From NCBI RefSeq assembly GCF_000227745.2, contig NC_018012.1:3155501-3219500 (forward strand): 64,000 nucleotides of DNA. Reading direction: 5' to 3'. Positions 26,103 to 36,330 of the stretch are shown here, one piece after another. Under the pieces are notes generated by a model. That model was not told the DNA's origin. It saw only the letters and a program-made list of their open reading frames with translations, and did not search any database. The DNA is from Thiocystis violascens DSM 198 (lineage in GTDB: Bacteria > Pseudomonadota > Gammaproteobacteria > Chromatiales > Chromatiaceae). Each line of letters starts with the position of its first letter. Positions within the stretch are counted from its first letter, which is position 1. The position numbers and the translations under genes are program-made.

Positions 26103-27287
26103 CTCATCACCTATCACATTCTGGCAAACTGCCGCTCAGTCGATGTTGAGGTGATTGAGGATCATGGGAAGCGTCAAACGATTGGCTGATGAAGTGGCGT
26201 GCGGGCTGCGCGAGGTGCACCCGCGTCTGCGCAAGACGGTGGTGAGCAAGCTGGCGTTGGCGGTCGGGGCGATGATCGAAGGCCAAACCCCGAACACGGT
26301 GGAGTTGGCCAATCTGCTGCCCTTGGACACCGAGCGGCAGGACATGCGCGAGCAATGGCTGAGGCGTTTGCTGAAGAATCCGCGGTTGGGTCCGGGAATG
26401 GTGATTGAGCCCTTTGCACGAGCGGAGTTGGCGAAGGCGGCCAGCCATGGTCAGACGGTGTTGTTGAGCCTGGACCAAACCGATTTGGGTGATCGGATGG
26501 CGCTGCTGATGGTGGCGTTGCGGGTGGGTGATCGCGCGATACCGCTGGCGTGGCGGGCTGAGGAAGGGGCGGCCAATCTCGGCTTCGCGGGCCAGCAGGT
26601 GGTGTTGGAGCCGCTCCTGGCCTGGCTGCCGTCCGGGGCGCGCGTGCTGCTATCGGCGGACCGGTTCTATCCGTCGGCGGGCCTGTTCGGGTGGCTCCAA
26701 GCCCGGGGCTGGAGCGACCGGCTGCGCCTGAAGAGCAACGTGCTAACGGATACCGGGCAGGGCGATGAGACGACGACGGGCGCGTTGGCACACGGGGTGA
26801 CGGAACGTTACTTCACCGGTGTGCGCCTGTTTGCGCAGGGGGTGATCACGAACCTCGGGATCCTGCACGAGGATGGCCACCCCGAGCCGTGGATCATTGC
26901 CATGGACGCCGCCCCGACACGGGCAAGCGTGCTTGACGACGCTGCTCGCTGGGCCATCGAACCGATGTTCTCCGACGTCAAGGGCCGGGGCTTCGACTTG
27001 GAGGATTCGCAACTCCAGCATGCCGAGCGTTTGGAGCGACTGGTGCTCATCATGGCCTTGGCCATGTACTGGTGTGTTCGCGCCGGCCGAGACGAGGGGC
27101 TGAACGATCCGACACCACTCGAAAAAAAGTCCAGGCGCAGAACGACCCCGCGCATTGGAGCTTCAGGAAACTCTATCGTAGCCTGGTCTCGTGGTTCACG
27201 CGCGGCCTGCGCCGTCTGAAGCGGTGCCTTCAAAACGACCTCCCGTTGCCCGCTTTTCATGCCCGTGAGTAACTGATAGGTGATGAG
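26103..27287 (+). mobile_element. IS4-family insertion sequence with 10-bp target duplication
   Basis: A 1185-bp element bounded by 14-bp perfect inverted repeats (CTCATCACCTATCA at the left, the complement at the right). The flanks repeat GCTTCATGGA at 26093-26102 and 27288-27297, a clean 10-bp duplication, so insertion is fairly recent. The target lies in the lon-hemE intergenic region. The duplication contains the ATG of a dubious 54-codon minus-strand frame next to lon. Confidence 0.92.
26164..27272 (+). CDS. IS4-family transposase, needs a -1 frameshift for its C-terminus
   Basis: A DDE transposase of IS4 type, with motifs LLSLDQTDLGDR, LLSADRFYPSA and IEPMFSDVKGRGF. The zero frame reads through EKK and then loses similarity. 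The -1 frame continues sensibly as KVQAQNDPAHWSFRKLYRSL to PAFHARE and stop at 27272. The switch point is the run CTCGAAAAAAAGTC, which contains the slippery heptamer A-AAA-AAG. Either programmed -1 frameshifting makes the full protein of about 369 residues, or one A has been lost. Because the element otherwise looks recent, both remain possible. Confidence 0.8.
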
Positions 27288-27327
27288 GCTTCATGGATGG
27301 AGAGATCCCGCAAAGCCCATCCCGTAG

Positions 27328-27333
27328 TATAAT
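27328..27333 (+). promoter_or_regulatory. -10 box (TATAAT) upstream of hemE
   Basis: A perfect TATAAT lies 54 bases before the hemE ATG. No good -35 is visible at the right spacing. The IS4 element ends 40 bases upstream, so the original upstream region of this promoter has been displaced. Confidence 0.5.
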
Positions 27334-27386
27334 GCCGAGCCGAATCATGCAAGACATTCAACTAAAATACTGCTCGGGCACGCATC

Positions 27387-28451
27387 ATGACCTCACTGAC
27401 CAATGACACCTTTTTGCGCGCGCTGCTGCGCGAACCTGTTGATTACACTCCGGTGTGGATGATGCGCCAGGCGGGCCGCTACCTGCCCGAGTACCGTGCG
27501 ACCCGCGCGAAGGCCGGCAGCTTCATGGATCTGTGCAAGAATCCGGAACTGGCCTGCGAGGTCACTCTACAACCCTTGGAACGCTTTCCGTTGGATGCCG
27601 CCATCCTCTTCTCGGATATTCTGACGGTGCCCGACGCCATGGGTTTGGGGCTCTATTTCTCGGAGGGCGAGGGACCGCATTTCGAGCGTCCGGTCCGCTC
27701 CGAGGCTGACGTGGATCGAATCGGAATACCGGATCCGGAAGGCGAACTGAAATACGTCATGGACGCGGTCTCCACGATTCGCCGCGAACTTCAGGGTCGC
27801 GTCCCGTTGATCGGCTTTTCGGGCAGTCCCTGGACTCTGGCAACGTACATGGTGGAAGGCGGCGGTGCCAAGAATTTTTCGCAGATCAAGGGGATGATGT
27901 TTGATCGCCCGGATCTGCTGCACCGGTTGCTTGCCAAGACCGCGGATGCGGTGACGGTATACCTGAATGCCCAGATTGCCCGAGGGGCTCAGGCAACGAT
28001 GATCTTCGATACCTGGGGCGGCGCGTTGGCCCCAGCCAACTATCGCGAATTTTCGCTCGCCTACATGCAGCGCGTGATTGCAGGTCTGACCCGCGAGGCC
28101 GAGGGGCGGAAGGTTCCCGTCATTCTCTTTACCAAGAATGGCGGACAGTGGTTGGGTGATATGGCCAACACCGGCTGCGACGCGCTTGGAGTGGATTGGA
28201 CCACGGATCTGGCGGATGCCCGTCGCCTGGTCGGGGATCGGGTCGCGCTCCAGGGCAATCTCGATCCCTGCGCACTCTATGCCTCGCCGGAGCGGATTCG
28301 CGAGGAAGTCGCGCGTGTGCTGGCCAGCTATGGTCAGGGTCCAGGGCATGTCTTCAACCTTGGCCACGGCATCACGCCGGACGTCAATCCGGAACATGCC
28401 GGCGCCATGGTCGCTGCGGTGCATGAATTGAGCCGTGCCTATCACGTCTGA
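27387..28451 (+). CDS. hemE: uroporphyrinogen decarboxylase HemE
   Basis: Decarboxylates the four acetate side chains of uroporphyrinogen III to give coproporphyrinogen III in heme and bacteriochlorophyll synthesis. The family signatures are clear: [16 protein letters not shown] near the N-terminus, [13 protein letters not shown] with the essential aspartate, and [18 protein letters not shown]. Length of 354 is normal. It is transcribed alone, convergent with fetB, and the start follows a TATAAT box within 60 bases. Confidence 0.97.
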   Translation: MTSLTNDTFLRALLREPVDYTPVWMMRQAGRYLPEYRATRAKAGSFMDLCKNPELACEVTLQPLERFPLDAAILFSDILTVPDAMGLGLYFSEGEGPHFERPVRSEADVDRIGIPDPEGELKYVMDAVSTIRRELQGRVPLIGFSGSPWTLATYMVEGGGAKNFSQIKGMMFDRPDLLHRLLAKTADAVTVYLNAQIARGAQATMIFDTWGGALAPANYREFSLAYMQRVIAGLTREAEGRKVPVILFTKNGGQWLGDMANTGCDALGVDWTTDLADARRLVGDRVALQGNLDPCALYASPERIREEVARVLASYGQGPGHVFNLGHGITPDVNPEHAGAMVAAVHELSRAYHV

Positions 28452-28475
28452 ATAAAGTCCGGCGATGTTACGGCG

Positions 28476-28510
28476 TGACGTGCGCAAGGATGGCGTCCGC
28501 GCGCACGTCA
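28476..28510. terminator. inverted repeat between convergent hemE and fetB
   Basis: TGACGTGCGC and GCGCACGTCA form a perfect 10-bp stem with a 15-base loop, and the right arm includes the fetB stop codon. The position between convergent genes suggests a shared terminator. There is no T-run, so the assignment is tentative. Confidence 0.4.
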
Positions 28511-29317
28511 GTGCCGCCCATCCGCCTCGGCCAGCCGGTCCAGCCGCAGTCGCTGACGATCATCGAACAACCGTCTTGAACCCAACCAAACCGCGGCCAC
28601 AGAACCCAGGCCGGTGCCGGCCGAGATCAGAAACATTATAAGCAGCTGATATTTAGCGGCCTCCAGGGGCGGACTGCCGGCGAGAATCTGACCGGTCATC
28701 ATGCCCGGCAAGCTCACCAGGCCGGCGGTACCCATGGCGTTGACGATGGGGATGAGCCCCGAGCGCAGCGACTCGCGACGAATCTCCTCGATGGCCTCTT
28801 CCCAGGTTCCGCCCGCCAGCAGACGCGCCTCGATCTTGCCGCGCGACTCCCAAGCATGACGGGTCAGGCTGTCGAGCGCGATGGCGACCCCGCTCATGGC
28901 GTTGCCTAGCAGCATACCGAGCAGCGGAATCAGATACTGCGGCTGGTACCAGGGCTCGACGCCGATGACCACCGTGAGCGCCAGCAGGGTGACGGTGAAG
29001 GAGGAGAGAAACATGGAAAAGGTGCCGATGCCGTAGCCCCAGAGACCGCGATAGCGTCGCTTTTGACGCTGCATCACCTCGAAGCCGGCCGCCATGAGCA
29101 TGACCAGCATCATGAGCGAAATCAGCGGTAGGCTGGTTTGCGCGAACAGGAATTTGAGCACGAAGCCCACGAGCATGAGTTGAACCGCGCTACGTGTCGC
29201 CGCGATCAGCACCCGGCGCTCGACCCCTAGGCGTAGCTGCCAGGACATAGCCGCCAACAACAGCACCAGGACCGAAGCCAGCGCTAGATCCCAGGGCGTC
29301 AGATGAATCAAGGTCAT
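28508..29317 (-). CDS. fetB: FetB-type (UPF0014) ABC transporter permease
   Basis: Membrane subunit of the FetAB-type exporter, linked in E. coli to iron export and resistance to oxidative stress. The 269-residue product has about seven hydrophobic helices and UPF0014 signatures (LRLGVERRVLIAATRSAVQL, LGMLLGNAMSGVAIALDSL, NAMGTAGLVSLPGMMTGQIL). A longer frame upstream is the antisense-like extension into fetA. The ATG at 29317 overlaps the fetA stop as ATGA and gives the family N-terminus. Confidence 0.93.
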   Translation of the reverse strand: MTLIHLTPWDLALASVLVLLLAAMSWQLRLGVERRVLIAATRSAVQLMLVGFVLKFLFAQTSLPLISLMMLVMLMAAGFEVMQRQKRRYRGLWGYGIGTFSMFLSSFTVTLLALTVVIGVEPWYQPQYLIPLLGMLLGNAMSGVAIALDSLTRHAWESRGKIEARLLAGGTWEEAIEEIRRESLRSGLIPIVNAMGTAGLVSLPGMMTGQILAGSPPLEAAKYQLLIMFLISAGTGLGSVAAVWLGSRRLFDDRQRLRLDRLAEADGRH

Positions 29318-29964
29318 GACTCGGGCTCCAGGCGACCGTCGCGAATGACGTAGGAACGCCCGATAGACTGAACGTCGGATATTTCGGCGAGCCGTTGGCG
29401 TTGTTCCGGATCGTGACTGACCCAGAGCACGGCGGCCCGCACGTTGCGACGATAGGTGTCGACCAGTGTCTCGACCCGACCACGTCCCGCGGGGTCGAGA
29501 TTGGCGGTCGCCTCGTCGAGCAGCAGCGCCTCGGGCTTCTGTGCCAGGAGTCGAACCAGGGCGAGGCGCTGACGTTCGCCGGTCGACAGCCGCGCGATCG
29601 ACCAGTTCAGGACATCCGGATCGAAGCCCAGTTGAGCGAGCCAGTCGACCATCGGCGGCAGCGCGGATGCAGTGGCCGTCTTTGTCACCGGGAAATGCTT
29701 GCCGACCGACTCGGCCCACCAGAAGGATTCCGCCGGTAACAGACCGACCCGCCGCCGCCAGTGTGGCGGGGTCATGGAGGAACGCGCCTCGTCGCCCAGC
29801 CAGACCTCGCCCGTATTGGGATCCAGATCCGCGATCGCCCGCAGCAGCAAGCTTTTGCCGGAACCGGAGGGGCCGGACAGGAAAACCATCTCACCGGCCG
29901 CCAGCGTGAGACCCACTGGGGCCAGAAGGCGATGACCGATGGCATCGAGTCGCAATCCGGCCAT
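29314..29964 (-). CDS. fetA: FetA-type ABC transporter ATP-binding protein
   Basis: ATPase partner of FetB. The 216-residue protein has Walker A GPSGSGKS, the ABC signature LSTGERQRLALVRLL and Walker B ALLLDEATANLDP. The frame extends far upstream through trmB sequence, but the ATG at 29964 overlaps the trmB stop and starts a normal ABC domain (MAGLRLDAIGHRLL). Coupled to both neighbours. Confidence 0.93.
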   Translation of the reverse strand: MAGLRLDAIGHRLLAPVGLTLAAGEMVFLSGPSGSGKSLLLRAIADLDPNTGEVWLGDEARSSMTPPHWRRRVGLLPAESFWWAESVGKHFPVTKTATASALPPMVDWLAQLGFDPDVLNWSIARLSTGERQRLALVRLLAQKPEALLLDEATANLDPAGRGRVETLVDTYRRNVRAAVLWVSHDPEQRQRLAEISDVQSIGRSYVIRDGRLEPES

Positions 29965-30674
29965 CAGCGACGCCGAAACAGCAGATCGCGGACCCGATGT
30001 CCGAGCCGCTCGCCGCGCTGCTCGAACCGGGTCAGTGGACGCAAGGCGGGACGGGACGCGAATTGACCCTGGCCGGCGGTGTTCTCGAACTGGTCGGCGG
30101 CCGCGTCCAGGGTTTCCAGCATCTGTTCGGCATAGGGTTCCCAATCGGTCGCGGCGTGGAAGATTCCGCCCGGACGGATTGCCCGCGCAAGTAGGACCAC
30201 GAGATCAGGGCTCAGGATGCGTCGCTTGTGATGACGCCGCTTGGGCCAGGGATCGGGAAAGAACAGCTGCACGGCGTCGAGACTGACGGGCGGGATGCTG
30301 TGCGCGAGCACCTCGACGGCGTCATGCCGGACGATCCGCAGATTCGCGAGCGCGCGCCGCTCGATCTCCAGCAGCAGATGACCCACGCCGGGGCGATGAA
30401 CCTCGATGCCGAGCCAGTTGCGTGCGGGATCCTGCTCCGCCATCTCGGCCAGCGAATCGCCGTTGCCGAAGCCGATTTCCAGCACCACCGGCCGGTCGTT
30501 GCCGAAGATCGCCCCGAAATCGAGTGGGACGCCAGGACTCCAGTCCAGGCCGAAGCGCGGCCAGAGTTCGCGGAAGGCGCGTTCCTGGGCGAGCGTCAGG
30601 CGACCCTCGCGCAGCACGAAACTGCGGATGGCGCGATGCCAGGAGGGAGTAGGCGAATCGGTTGGCGGGTTCAC
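29964..30674 (-). CDS. trmB: tRNA (guanine-N7-)-methyltransferase TrmB
   Basis: Methylates G46 of tRNA using S-adenosylmethionine. The SAM-binding motif VVLEIGFGNGDSLAEMA and the family motif LFFPDPWPKRRHHKRR are clear. The frame is open to 30881, but the first 60-70 codons upstream have no similarity. A GTG at 30674 (VNPPTDSPTPSWHRAIRSFV) gives about 236 residues, the usual length. ATGs at 30743 and 30767 are alternatives, and none has a clear ribosome-binding site. Confidence 0.92.
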   Translation of the reverse strand: MNPPTDSPTPSWHRAIRSFVLREGRLTLAQERAFRELWPRFGLDWSPGVPLDFGAIFGNDRPVVLEIGFGNGDSLAEMAEQDPARNWLGIEVHRPGVGHLLLEIERRALANLRIVRHDAVEVLAHSIPPVSLDAVQLFFPDPWPKRRHHKRRILSPDLVVLLARAIRPGGIFHAATDWEPYAEQMLETLDAAADQFENTAGQGQFASRPALRPLTRFEQRGERLGHRVRDLLFRRR

Positions 30675-30771
30675 GGGCGGGTCTCGACGATGCGATCGGA
30701 TGGGTGTGGCGCTGATGGCCGGATGGCGGATGCCGGTCGCCATTGGCGGGCAATGGCGACCGGTCATGTCC

Positions 30772-31569
30772 TCAGAAGAACAGACCTTCGATCGGCGAGG
30801 AGGCCGAGGCAAAGCGCTTGGCGGGCATGCGTCCGGCAAGGAAGGCCTCGCGCCCGGCCTCGATCGCCTTGCGCATGGCACTCGCCATCAGCACCGGGTT
30901 CTTGGCGGCAGCGATGGCAGTATTCATGAGTACGCCGTCGCAACCGAGTTCCATGGCCACGGCGGCATCCGAGGCGGTGCCGACGCCAGCGTCGACCAGC
31001 ACCGGCACCTTGGCGTTCTCGACGATGGTGCGGATGTTGAGCGGATTGCGGATCCCCAGACCCGAGCCGATGGGCGCGGCGAGCGGCATGATGACGATAC
31101 AGCCGATGGCTTCGAGTTCACGCGCGACGATGGGGTCGTCGTTGGTATAGACCATGATCTCGAAGCCGTCCTTGACCAGAACCTCGGCGGCCTTGAGGGT
31201 CGCGATCACGTCCGGGAACAGGGTTTTTTCGTCGCCCAGCACTTCCAGCTTGACCAGGTTGTGACCGTCGAGCAGTTCGCGCGCCAGCCGGCAGGTGCGA
31301 ATGGCGGTCTCGGCGTCGTAGCAGCCGGCGGTGTTGGGCAGGATGGTGTAGCGATCAGGCGTCAGGACATCAAGGATATTCGGCTCGCCGGGGTTCTGGC
31401 CCATGTTGGTGCGGCGTACCGCGACGGTGACGATTTCGGCGCCGCTGGCCGCGATGGCGCTGGCGGTTTCGTCCATATCCTTATATTTGCCGGTGCCGAC
31501 CAGGAGGCGCGAGCGGTATTCCTTGCCGGCGATGATGAGTGGGTCGCTGTTCTGAGTCACGTTAGACAT
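30772..31569 (-). CDS. thiG: thiazole synthase ThiG
   Basis: Builds the thiazole phosphate of thiamine from deoxyxylulose phosphate, dehydroglycine and ThiS thiocarboxylate. It is a TIM barrel of 265 residues. The Schiff-base lysine lies in [17 protein letters not shown]. The conserved phosphate loops are [11 protein letters not shown] and [12 protein letters not shown]. It lies 51 bases after thiS on the same strand, as expected for a thiamine gene pair. No TPP riboswitch is seen ahead of it. Confidence 0.97.
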   Translation of the reverse strand: MSNVTQNSDPLIIAGKEYRSRLLVGTGKYKDMDETASAIAASGAEIVTVAVRRTNMGQNPGEPNILDVLTPDRYTILPNTAGCYDAETAIRTCRLARELLDGHNLVKLEVLGDEKTLFPDVIATLKAAEVLVKDGFEIMVYTNDDPIVARELEAIGCIVIMPLAAPIGSGLGIRNPLNIRTIVENAKVPVLVDAGVGTASDAAVAMELGCDGVLMNTAIAAAKNPVLMASAMRKAIEAGREAFLAGRMPAKRFASASSPIEGLFF

Positions 31570-31620
31570 GAGGCTGCCGTGGGGTGCTTGCTATAAGGTT
31601 GAGTAGGAGAGCGCGATGCG

Positions 31621-31821
31621 TCATCCGCCGCCAACGGCCTGGATGATCTCGACCTTGTCGTCGGGGTTGAGACGATGCTCGGCGAAACGGCTGCGCGGAA
31701 TCAGCTCGGCATTGATCTCGACGGCGAAACGCTGGCCGCCAAGGGCCAACGCTTCGACAAGCTCGGACACCAGAGTTCCGTCGGCAATCTCCCGGGGAGA
31801 TCCATTCAGAACGATCTTCAT
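31621..31821 (-). CDS. thiS: sulfur carrier protein ThiS
   Basis: A 66-residue ubiquitin-fold sulfur carrier for thiazole formation, ending in the essential Gly-Gly (VEIIQAVGGG). The start MKIVLNGSPREI is typical. The ATG lies one base after the glgC stop (TAA-G-ATG), so thiS is tightly coupled to a glycogen gene, which is unusual company. Confidence 0.95.
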   Translation of the reverse strand: MKIVLNGSPREIADGTLVSELVEALALGGQRFAVEINAELIPRSRFAEHRLNPDDKVEIIQAVGGG

Positions 31822-31822
31822 C

Positions 31823-33094
31823 TTAACGAACGTGATTGGCGTCTTGACCGAGCATTTCCGGGGTGACCAGCGTCACGCCGCCCTCGCTGACCAGGAATCC
31901 GGCCTTTCTATCGGCCTCGGGATCCAGCCCGATCACCGTCCCTTCCTCAAGATGACAGTAGCGGTCGAGGATGGCATTGCGCACGGTACAGTTGCGCCCG
32001 ATCGTCACGTCGGGGAGCACCACCGAATCCGCCACATAGGCATAGGAGTTCACCCGCACGTTGGAGAACAGCAGCGAGTGACGCACCGTGGCCCCGGAGA
32101 TGACGCAGCCGCCCGAGACCATCGAATCGACTGCCATGCCGCGGCGCGCCTCGTCGTCGAACACGAACTTGGCGGGCGGCAATTGCTCCTGATAGGTCCA
32201 GATCGGCCAGTTTTTGTCATAGAGATTCAACGGCGGGGTGACGCCGATCAGCTCAAGATTCGCCTCCCAGAAGGCATCGAGCGTGCCCACGTCGCGCCAA
32301 TAAGCCTGCTCGCCGCTAATCGGATCGCGGAAGGTATAGGCCATGACGCGGTAGAGCTTGATGACGGTCGGGATAATGTCCTTGCCAAAATCATGGCTTG
32401 AACCGGGCGTGTCGGCGTCCTTGATGAGCTGCTCGAACAGGAAGGCGCGATTGAAGACGTAGATCCCCATGGATGCCAGGCATTGACCCGGCTTGCCCGG
32501 AATCGTCTCGGGCTTGGCTGGTTTTTCCGCGAAGCTCCGGACCCGATTGTCCGCGTCCGCCGACATGACACCGAACTCGCTCGCCCGATCGGCCTCGACT
32601 TCGAGACAGCCAACCGTCATGTCGGCGCCGCTTTCGACGTGGTAGGCGATCATGGCGCCATAATCCATTTTATAAATATGGTCGCCGGCCAGGATCAGGA
32701 TGTATTCGGGGTTGTGGTCGCGGATGATGTCCAGATTTTGAAACACGGCGTCCGCGGTTCCGGCATACCAGGCGGTTTCCGCGACCCGCTGTTGCGCCGG
32801 CCACAGTTCCACGAACTCGCCGAACTCGCCGCGCAGAAATCCCCAGCCCTTCTGAATATGCAGGATAAGCGAATGCGCCTTGTACTGGGTCAGCACGCCG
32901 ATCCGGCGGATGCCCGAATTGATGCAGTTGGACAGCGGAAAATCGATGATGCGGAACTTGCCGCCGAAGGGAACGGCGGGTTTGGAGCGCCAGGCGGTCA
33001 GGTGCTTTAGACGGGAACCCCGCCCGCCGGCCAGGATCAGCGCCAGCGTGTCACGGGTCAGGCGACTAATGAACCTGGGATTGGAATGGGGCAT
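31823..33094 (-). CDS. glgC: glucose-1-phosphate adenylyltransferase GlgC
   Basis: Makes ADP-glucose, the committed step of glycogen synthesis. The nucleotide-binding motif [15 protein letters not shown] is followed by [15 protein letters not shown]. The activator and substrate regions of bacterial GlgC are present, and a left-handed beta-helix C-terminal domain follows ([15 protein letters not shown]). A TTG six codons upstream overlaps the AGGAG ribosome-binding site, so the ATG at 33094 is chosen, giving 423 residues. It is divergent from glgB across 127 bases, which probably hold both promoters. Confidence 0.96.
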   Translation of the reverse strand: MPHSNPRFISRLTRDTLALILAGGRGSRLKHLTAWRSKPAVPFGGKFRIIDFPLSNCINSGIRRIGVLTQYKAHSLILHIQKGWGFLRGEFGEFVELWPAQQRVAETAWYAGTADAVFQNLDIIRDHNPEYILILAGDHIYKMDYGAMIAYHVESGADMTVGCLEVEADRASEFGVMSADADNRVRSFAEKPAKPETIPGKPGQCLASMGIYVFNRAFLFEQLIKDADTPGSSHDFGKDIIPTVIKLYRVMAYTFRDPISGEQAYWRDVGTLDAFWEANLELIGVTPPLNLYDKNWPIWTYQEQLPPAKFVFDDEARRGMAVDSMVSGGCVISGATVRHSLLFSNVRVNSYAYVADSVVLPDVTIGRNCTVRNAILDRYCHLEEGTVIGLDPEADRKAGFLVSEGGVTLVTPEMLGQDANHVR

Positions 33095-33221
33095 CTTTTC
33101 TCCTGTCGTCAAGGACGAGTCAGTATTTGAGTGATCGCCCTATGATACCATTAAGATTACTTGCAACCCCTGGATCTTGGGATCGGGGCCGGCTCAGAAT
33201 CAGCAGAGGAACACGAACGAC

Positions 33222-35498
33222 ATGGCATCCGCAAAAGGCTCCGCATCAAAGCTCCCGGAACCCCTGCTGCGTATCGTCGAGGCGCGCCATTATGACCCTT
33301 TCGAGGTGTTGGGCCGTCACGTCAACGAACAGCAGGCGGTGGTCCGCGCGTTTCTGCCCATGGCCGAAAGCGCGATTCTGGTGGAAGCTGGCGAGGCGTT
33401 CAACCGGATCGAAGGCTCCGATTTCTTTATCTGGGAAGGCGCTGCCGCTAAGGTTCCCGAGCGTTATCGCATCGCGTGGCAGGATGCGGCCGGTACCACG
33501 CATAGCGCCTATGACCCCTACTGTTTTCCGCTCCAGCTTGAAGATTTCGACATCCATCTGTTTGGCGAGGGGCGTCATTGGCATGCCTATCGTTTTCTAG
33601 GTTCGCATCTGCGCGAGGTCGAAGGAATCTCCGGGGTTCAGTTCGCGGTGTGGGCGCCGAATGCGGAGCGGGTGAGCGTCGTTGGCGATTTTAACCAATG
33701 GGACGGTCGCGTTCATTCCATGCGCGTGCGCGGCGGCAGCGGTGTTTGGGAACTGTTCATCCCTGGCCTGGAGACTGGCGGTTTCTATAAATACGAGATC
33801 CGCGACCGTCACACCAATATTCACATCAAGATCGATCCCTATGCCCAGGCCTTCCAGGAACGGCCGCAGACCGCCGGACTCATCTGCCCCGAAAGTCGCT
33901 TCAAGTGGTCCGATGCGGACTGGCTGAAGGCGCGCGCGGAATCGGATTGGCAGCATCAGGCCTTTTCGGTCTACGAAGTGCATCTTGGATCCTGGATGCG
34001 GGATGCCGATGGCAATTTCGTCAACTATCGAATCCTGGCCAAACAACTCGGCGACTATGTGGCTGAACTGGGCTTCACGCATATCGAGTTGCTGCCGATC
34101 ACCGAGCACCCGCTCGATGCCTCCTGGGGCTATCAATGCACTGGCTATTTCGCGCCCAGCGCACGCTTCGGTACGCCGGACGATTTCCGCTTTTTCGTCG
34201 ATTATCTGCATCGTAAGGGGATTGGCGTGCTGCTCGATTGGGTGCCGGCCCATTTCCCCAAGGATGCCTACGCACTGGCGCGTTTCGATGGCACGGCGCT
34301 CTACGAGCACGCCGATCCGCGCATGGGCGAGCACAAGGACTGGGGCACCCTGATCTTCAACTTCGGCCGCAACGAGGTGAAGAACTTCCTGCTTTCCAGC
34401 GCGCTTTACTGGCTGGACGAGTTCCATCTCGATGGGCTGCGCGTCGATGCCGTCGCCTCCATGCTTTATCTCGATTATTCACGCAACGCCGGCGAATGGA
34501 TTCCCAACAAGTACGGCGGCAACGAGAATCTCGAAGCCGTGGACTTTGTCCGCCAGCTCAATACCGTGACCCACGAACAGCACCCCGGCACCCTGATGAT
34601 CGCCGAGGAATCCACTGCCTGGCCGGCGGTCTCGCGCCCGACCTATTTGGGCGGTCTCGGGTTCAGCATGAAATGGAACATGGGCTGGATGCACGACACC
34701 CTCTCCTATATGCAGAAGGATCCCATCTACCGTCATTTCCACCATGACCTGCTGACCTTCGGCCTGCTCTACGCCTTCACCGAGAACTTCGTGCTGCCCT
34801 TCTCGCACGATGAAGTGGTGCACGGCAAAAAATCCATGCTGGACAAGATGCCCGGCGACGGCTGGCAGAAATTCGCCAGTCTGCGTCTGCTCTACACCTT
34901 CATGTTCAGTTATCCCGGGAAGAAACTCCTTTTTCAGGGCTGCGAATTCGGACAGGGAACCGAATGGGATTTTTCCGCGTCGCTGGACTGGGAATTGCTT
35001 GAACGACCCCAGCATCTGGGGCTGAAAACGCTGGTCTCCGATCTGAACCATCTGCACCGCGAACTGCCCGCGCTGCACGAAGTCGATTTCGACGCCTCGG
35101 GGTTCGAATGGATCGACTGTCACGATAGCTCGCAGTCGGTGCTGAGTTATATCCGCAAGAGCAAATCCGGTCAGGATCTCGTCGCCGCCGCGTTCAATTT
35201 CACGCCGGTGCCGCGCAACAATTACCGAATCGGCGTTCCTGAGCCCGGTTTTTATCGAGAGGCCATGAATTCGGACGCAGAGGTCTATGGCGGCAGCAAT
35301 GTCGGTAATCAGGGCGGCGTGGAAGCGGAGCCCTTGAGCTGGATGGGGCGTCCCTACTCGATCCCGATCGCGCTCCCGCCCCTTGGCGGATTGATCATGG
35401 TCCATGAGCCCGTGCGCGTCGACTCCGTCGAAGAGGACAGCCTTGCCGAATCGACCGCTGCCGAGCTTCCCGCGGATCAGACCGATGAGGCCGATTGA
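33222..35498 (+). CDS. glgB: 1,4-alpha-glucan branching enzyme GlgB
   Basis: Introduces alpha-1,6 branches into glycogen. The 758-residue protein has an N-terminal CBM48 pair, with [20 protein letters not shown] in the second. The GH13 barrel carries [14 protein letters not shown], the nucleophile region [18 protein letters not shown], the acid/base region IAEESTAWP and [12 protein letters not shown]. An AGAGGA ribosome-binding site precedes the ATG. The upstream 15 codons of the open frame are not needed. The C-terminal tail is acidic and slightly extended. Confidence 0.96.
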   Translation: MASAKGSASKLPEPLLRIVEARHYDPFEVLGRHVNEQQAVVRAFLPMAESAILVEAGEAFNRIEGSDFFIWEGAAAKVPERYRIAWQDAAGTTHSAYDPYCFPLQLEDFDIHLFGEGRHWHAYRFLGSHLREVEGISGVQFAVWAPNAERVSVVGDFNQWDGRVHSMRVRGGSGVWELFIPGLETGGFYKYEIRDRHTNIHIKIDPYAQAFQERPQTAGLICPESRFKWSDADWLKARAESDWQHQAFSVYEVHLGSWMRDADGNFVNYRILAKQLGDYVAELGFTHIELLPITEHPLDASWGYQCTGYFAPSARFGTPDDFRFFVDYLHRKGIGVLLDWVPAHFPKDAYALARFDGTALYEHADPRMGEHKDWGTLIFNFGRNEVKNFLLSSALYWLDEFHLDGLRVDAVASMLYLDYSRNAGEWIPNKYGGNENLEAVDFVRQLNTVTHEQHPGTLMIAEESTAWPAVSRPTYLGGLGFSMKWNMGWMHDTLSYMQKDPIYRHFHHDLLTFGLLYAFTENFVLPFSHDEVVHGKKSMLDKMPGDGWQKFASLRLLYTFMFSYPGKKLLFQGCEFGQGTEWDFSASLDWELLERPQHLGLKTLVSDLNHLHRELPALHEVDFDASGFEWIDCHDSSQSVLSYIRKSKSGQDLVAAAFNFTPVPRNNYRIGVPEPGFYREAMNSDAEVYGGSNVGNQGGVEAEPLSWMGRPYSIPIALPPLGGLIMVHEPVRVDSVEEDSLAESTAAELPADQTDEAD

Positions 35499-35910
35499 AG
35501 ACCGACCGGAAAGCGCGACCACCTCGGGGATCGACCCCGAAGTGGATGCGCGCCACAAACTCAATCAGGAGACTGCGCGGATTCCCTGGCGGGATCTGCA
35601 ACGCTTTTTCGCGCAAGGCAAGGTGATCTGGGTCCGGGACGGTCTCGACCTCATCGAGACCGCCCTCTTGATCGCGCGCGATGACGCTCCGACCATTGAC
35701 GCCGAGATGGCGCACGGGGGCATCGTGCCGGTTCCGGATCGACAGGCCCGAGACTGGTTCGAGACCAACGCCAGCCTCTGGGCGGTGGTCGTTAAACCCT
35801 GGGTACTGGTCCAGGAGGTCGCATGCACATCTGGGTCGACGCCGACGCTTGCCCAAGGGTCATCAAGGACATTCTGTTTCGCGCCGCCGAACGGGTTGGC
35901 GTCCGGGTGA
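35485..35910 (+). CDS. DUF2288 domain protein
   Basis: A small protein whose core ([20 protein letters not shown], then [20 protein letters not shown]) matches my memory of the DUF2288 family, with no known function. Family members are about 100 residues and end near KPWVLVQE. Here the frame continues 30 more codons, overlapping the first 88 bases of yaiI, so the C-terminus may be extended by loss of the normal stop. The start overlaps the glgB stop. Confidence 0.75.
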   Translation: MRPIEDRPESATTSGIDPEVDARHKLNQETARIPWRDLQRFFAQGKVIWVRDGLDLIETALLIARDDAPTIDAEMAHGGIVPVPDRQARDWFETNASLWAVVVKPWVLVQEVACTSGSTPTLAQGSSRTFCFAPPNGLASG

Positions 35911-36299
35911 CACTGGTCGCCAATCAGCCCATGAACCTGCCGCCATCGCGACTCATCCGTGCCATCCAGGTCGCACAGGGATTCGATGTCGCCGACAATG
36001 AAATCGTCAAACGCCTAGAACCGGGCGACCTGGTGATTACCGCCGACATCCCGCTGGCCGCTGAGGTCATCGCCAGGGAGGCCCACGCCTTGAATCCCCG
36101 TGGCGAGATCTATACCAAGGACAATATCCGCGAACGCCTGAACCTGCGCGACTTCATGGACACCTTACGCGCGACTGGCGTGGACACCGGCGGTCCCGCG
36201 ACGCTGGGCGCGCGCGACCGGCAGGCATTCGCGAATGCCTTGGATGGCTTTCTTGCGAGGCAGGGGTGTCCTCCGGCGGCAGAATCCTTGAAGCGCTAA
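35823..36299 (+). CDS. yaiI: YaiI/YqxD family (DUF188) protein
   Basis: A 158-residue protein of the YaiI/YqxD family, a PIN-like fold with unknown role. Signatures are [40 protein letters not shown] and the C-terminal [20 protein letters not shown]. An AGGAGGT ribosome-binding site inside the preceding gene sets the start. Intact and of normal length. Confidence 0.93.
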   Translation: MHIWVDADACPRVIKDILFRAAERVGVRVTLVANQPMNLPPSRLIRAIQVAQGFDVADNEIVKRLEPGDLVITADIPLAAEVIAREAHALNPRGEIYTKDNIRERLNLRDFMDTLRATGVDTGGPATLGARDRQAFANALDGFLARQGCPPAAESLKR

Positions 36300-36330
36300 A
36301 CGGCATCACATCAATCAGAGGAGTTGACGC

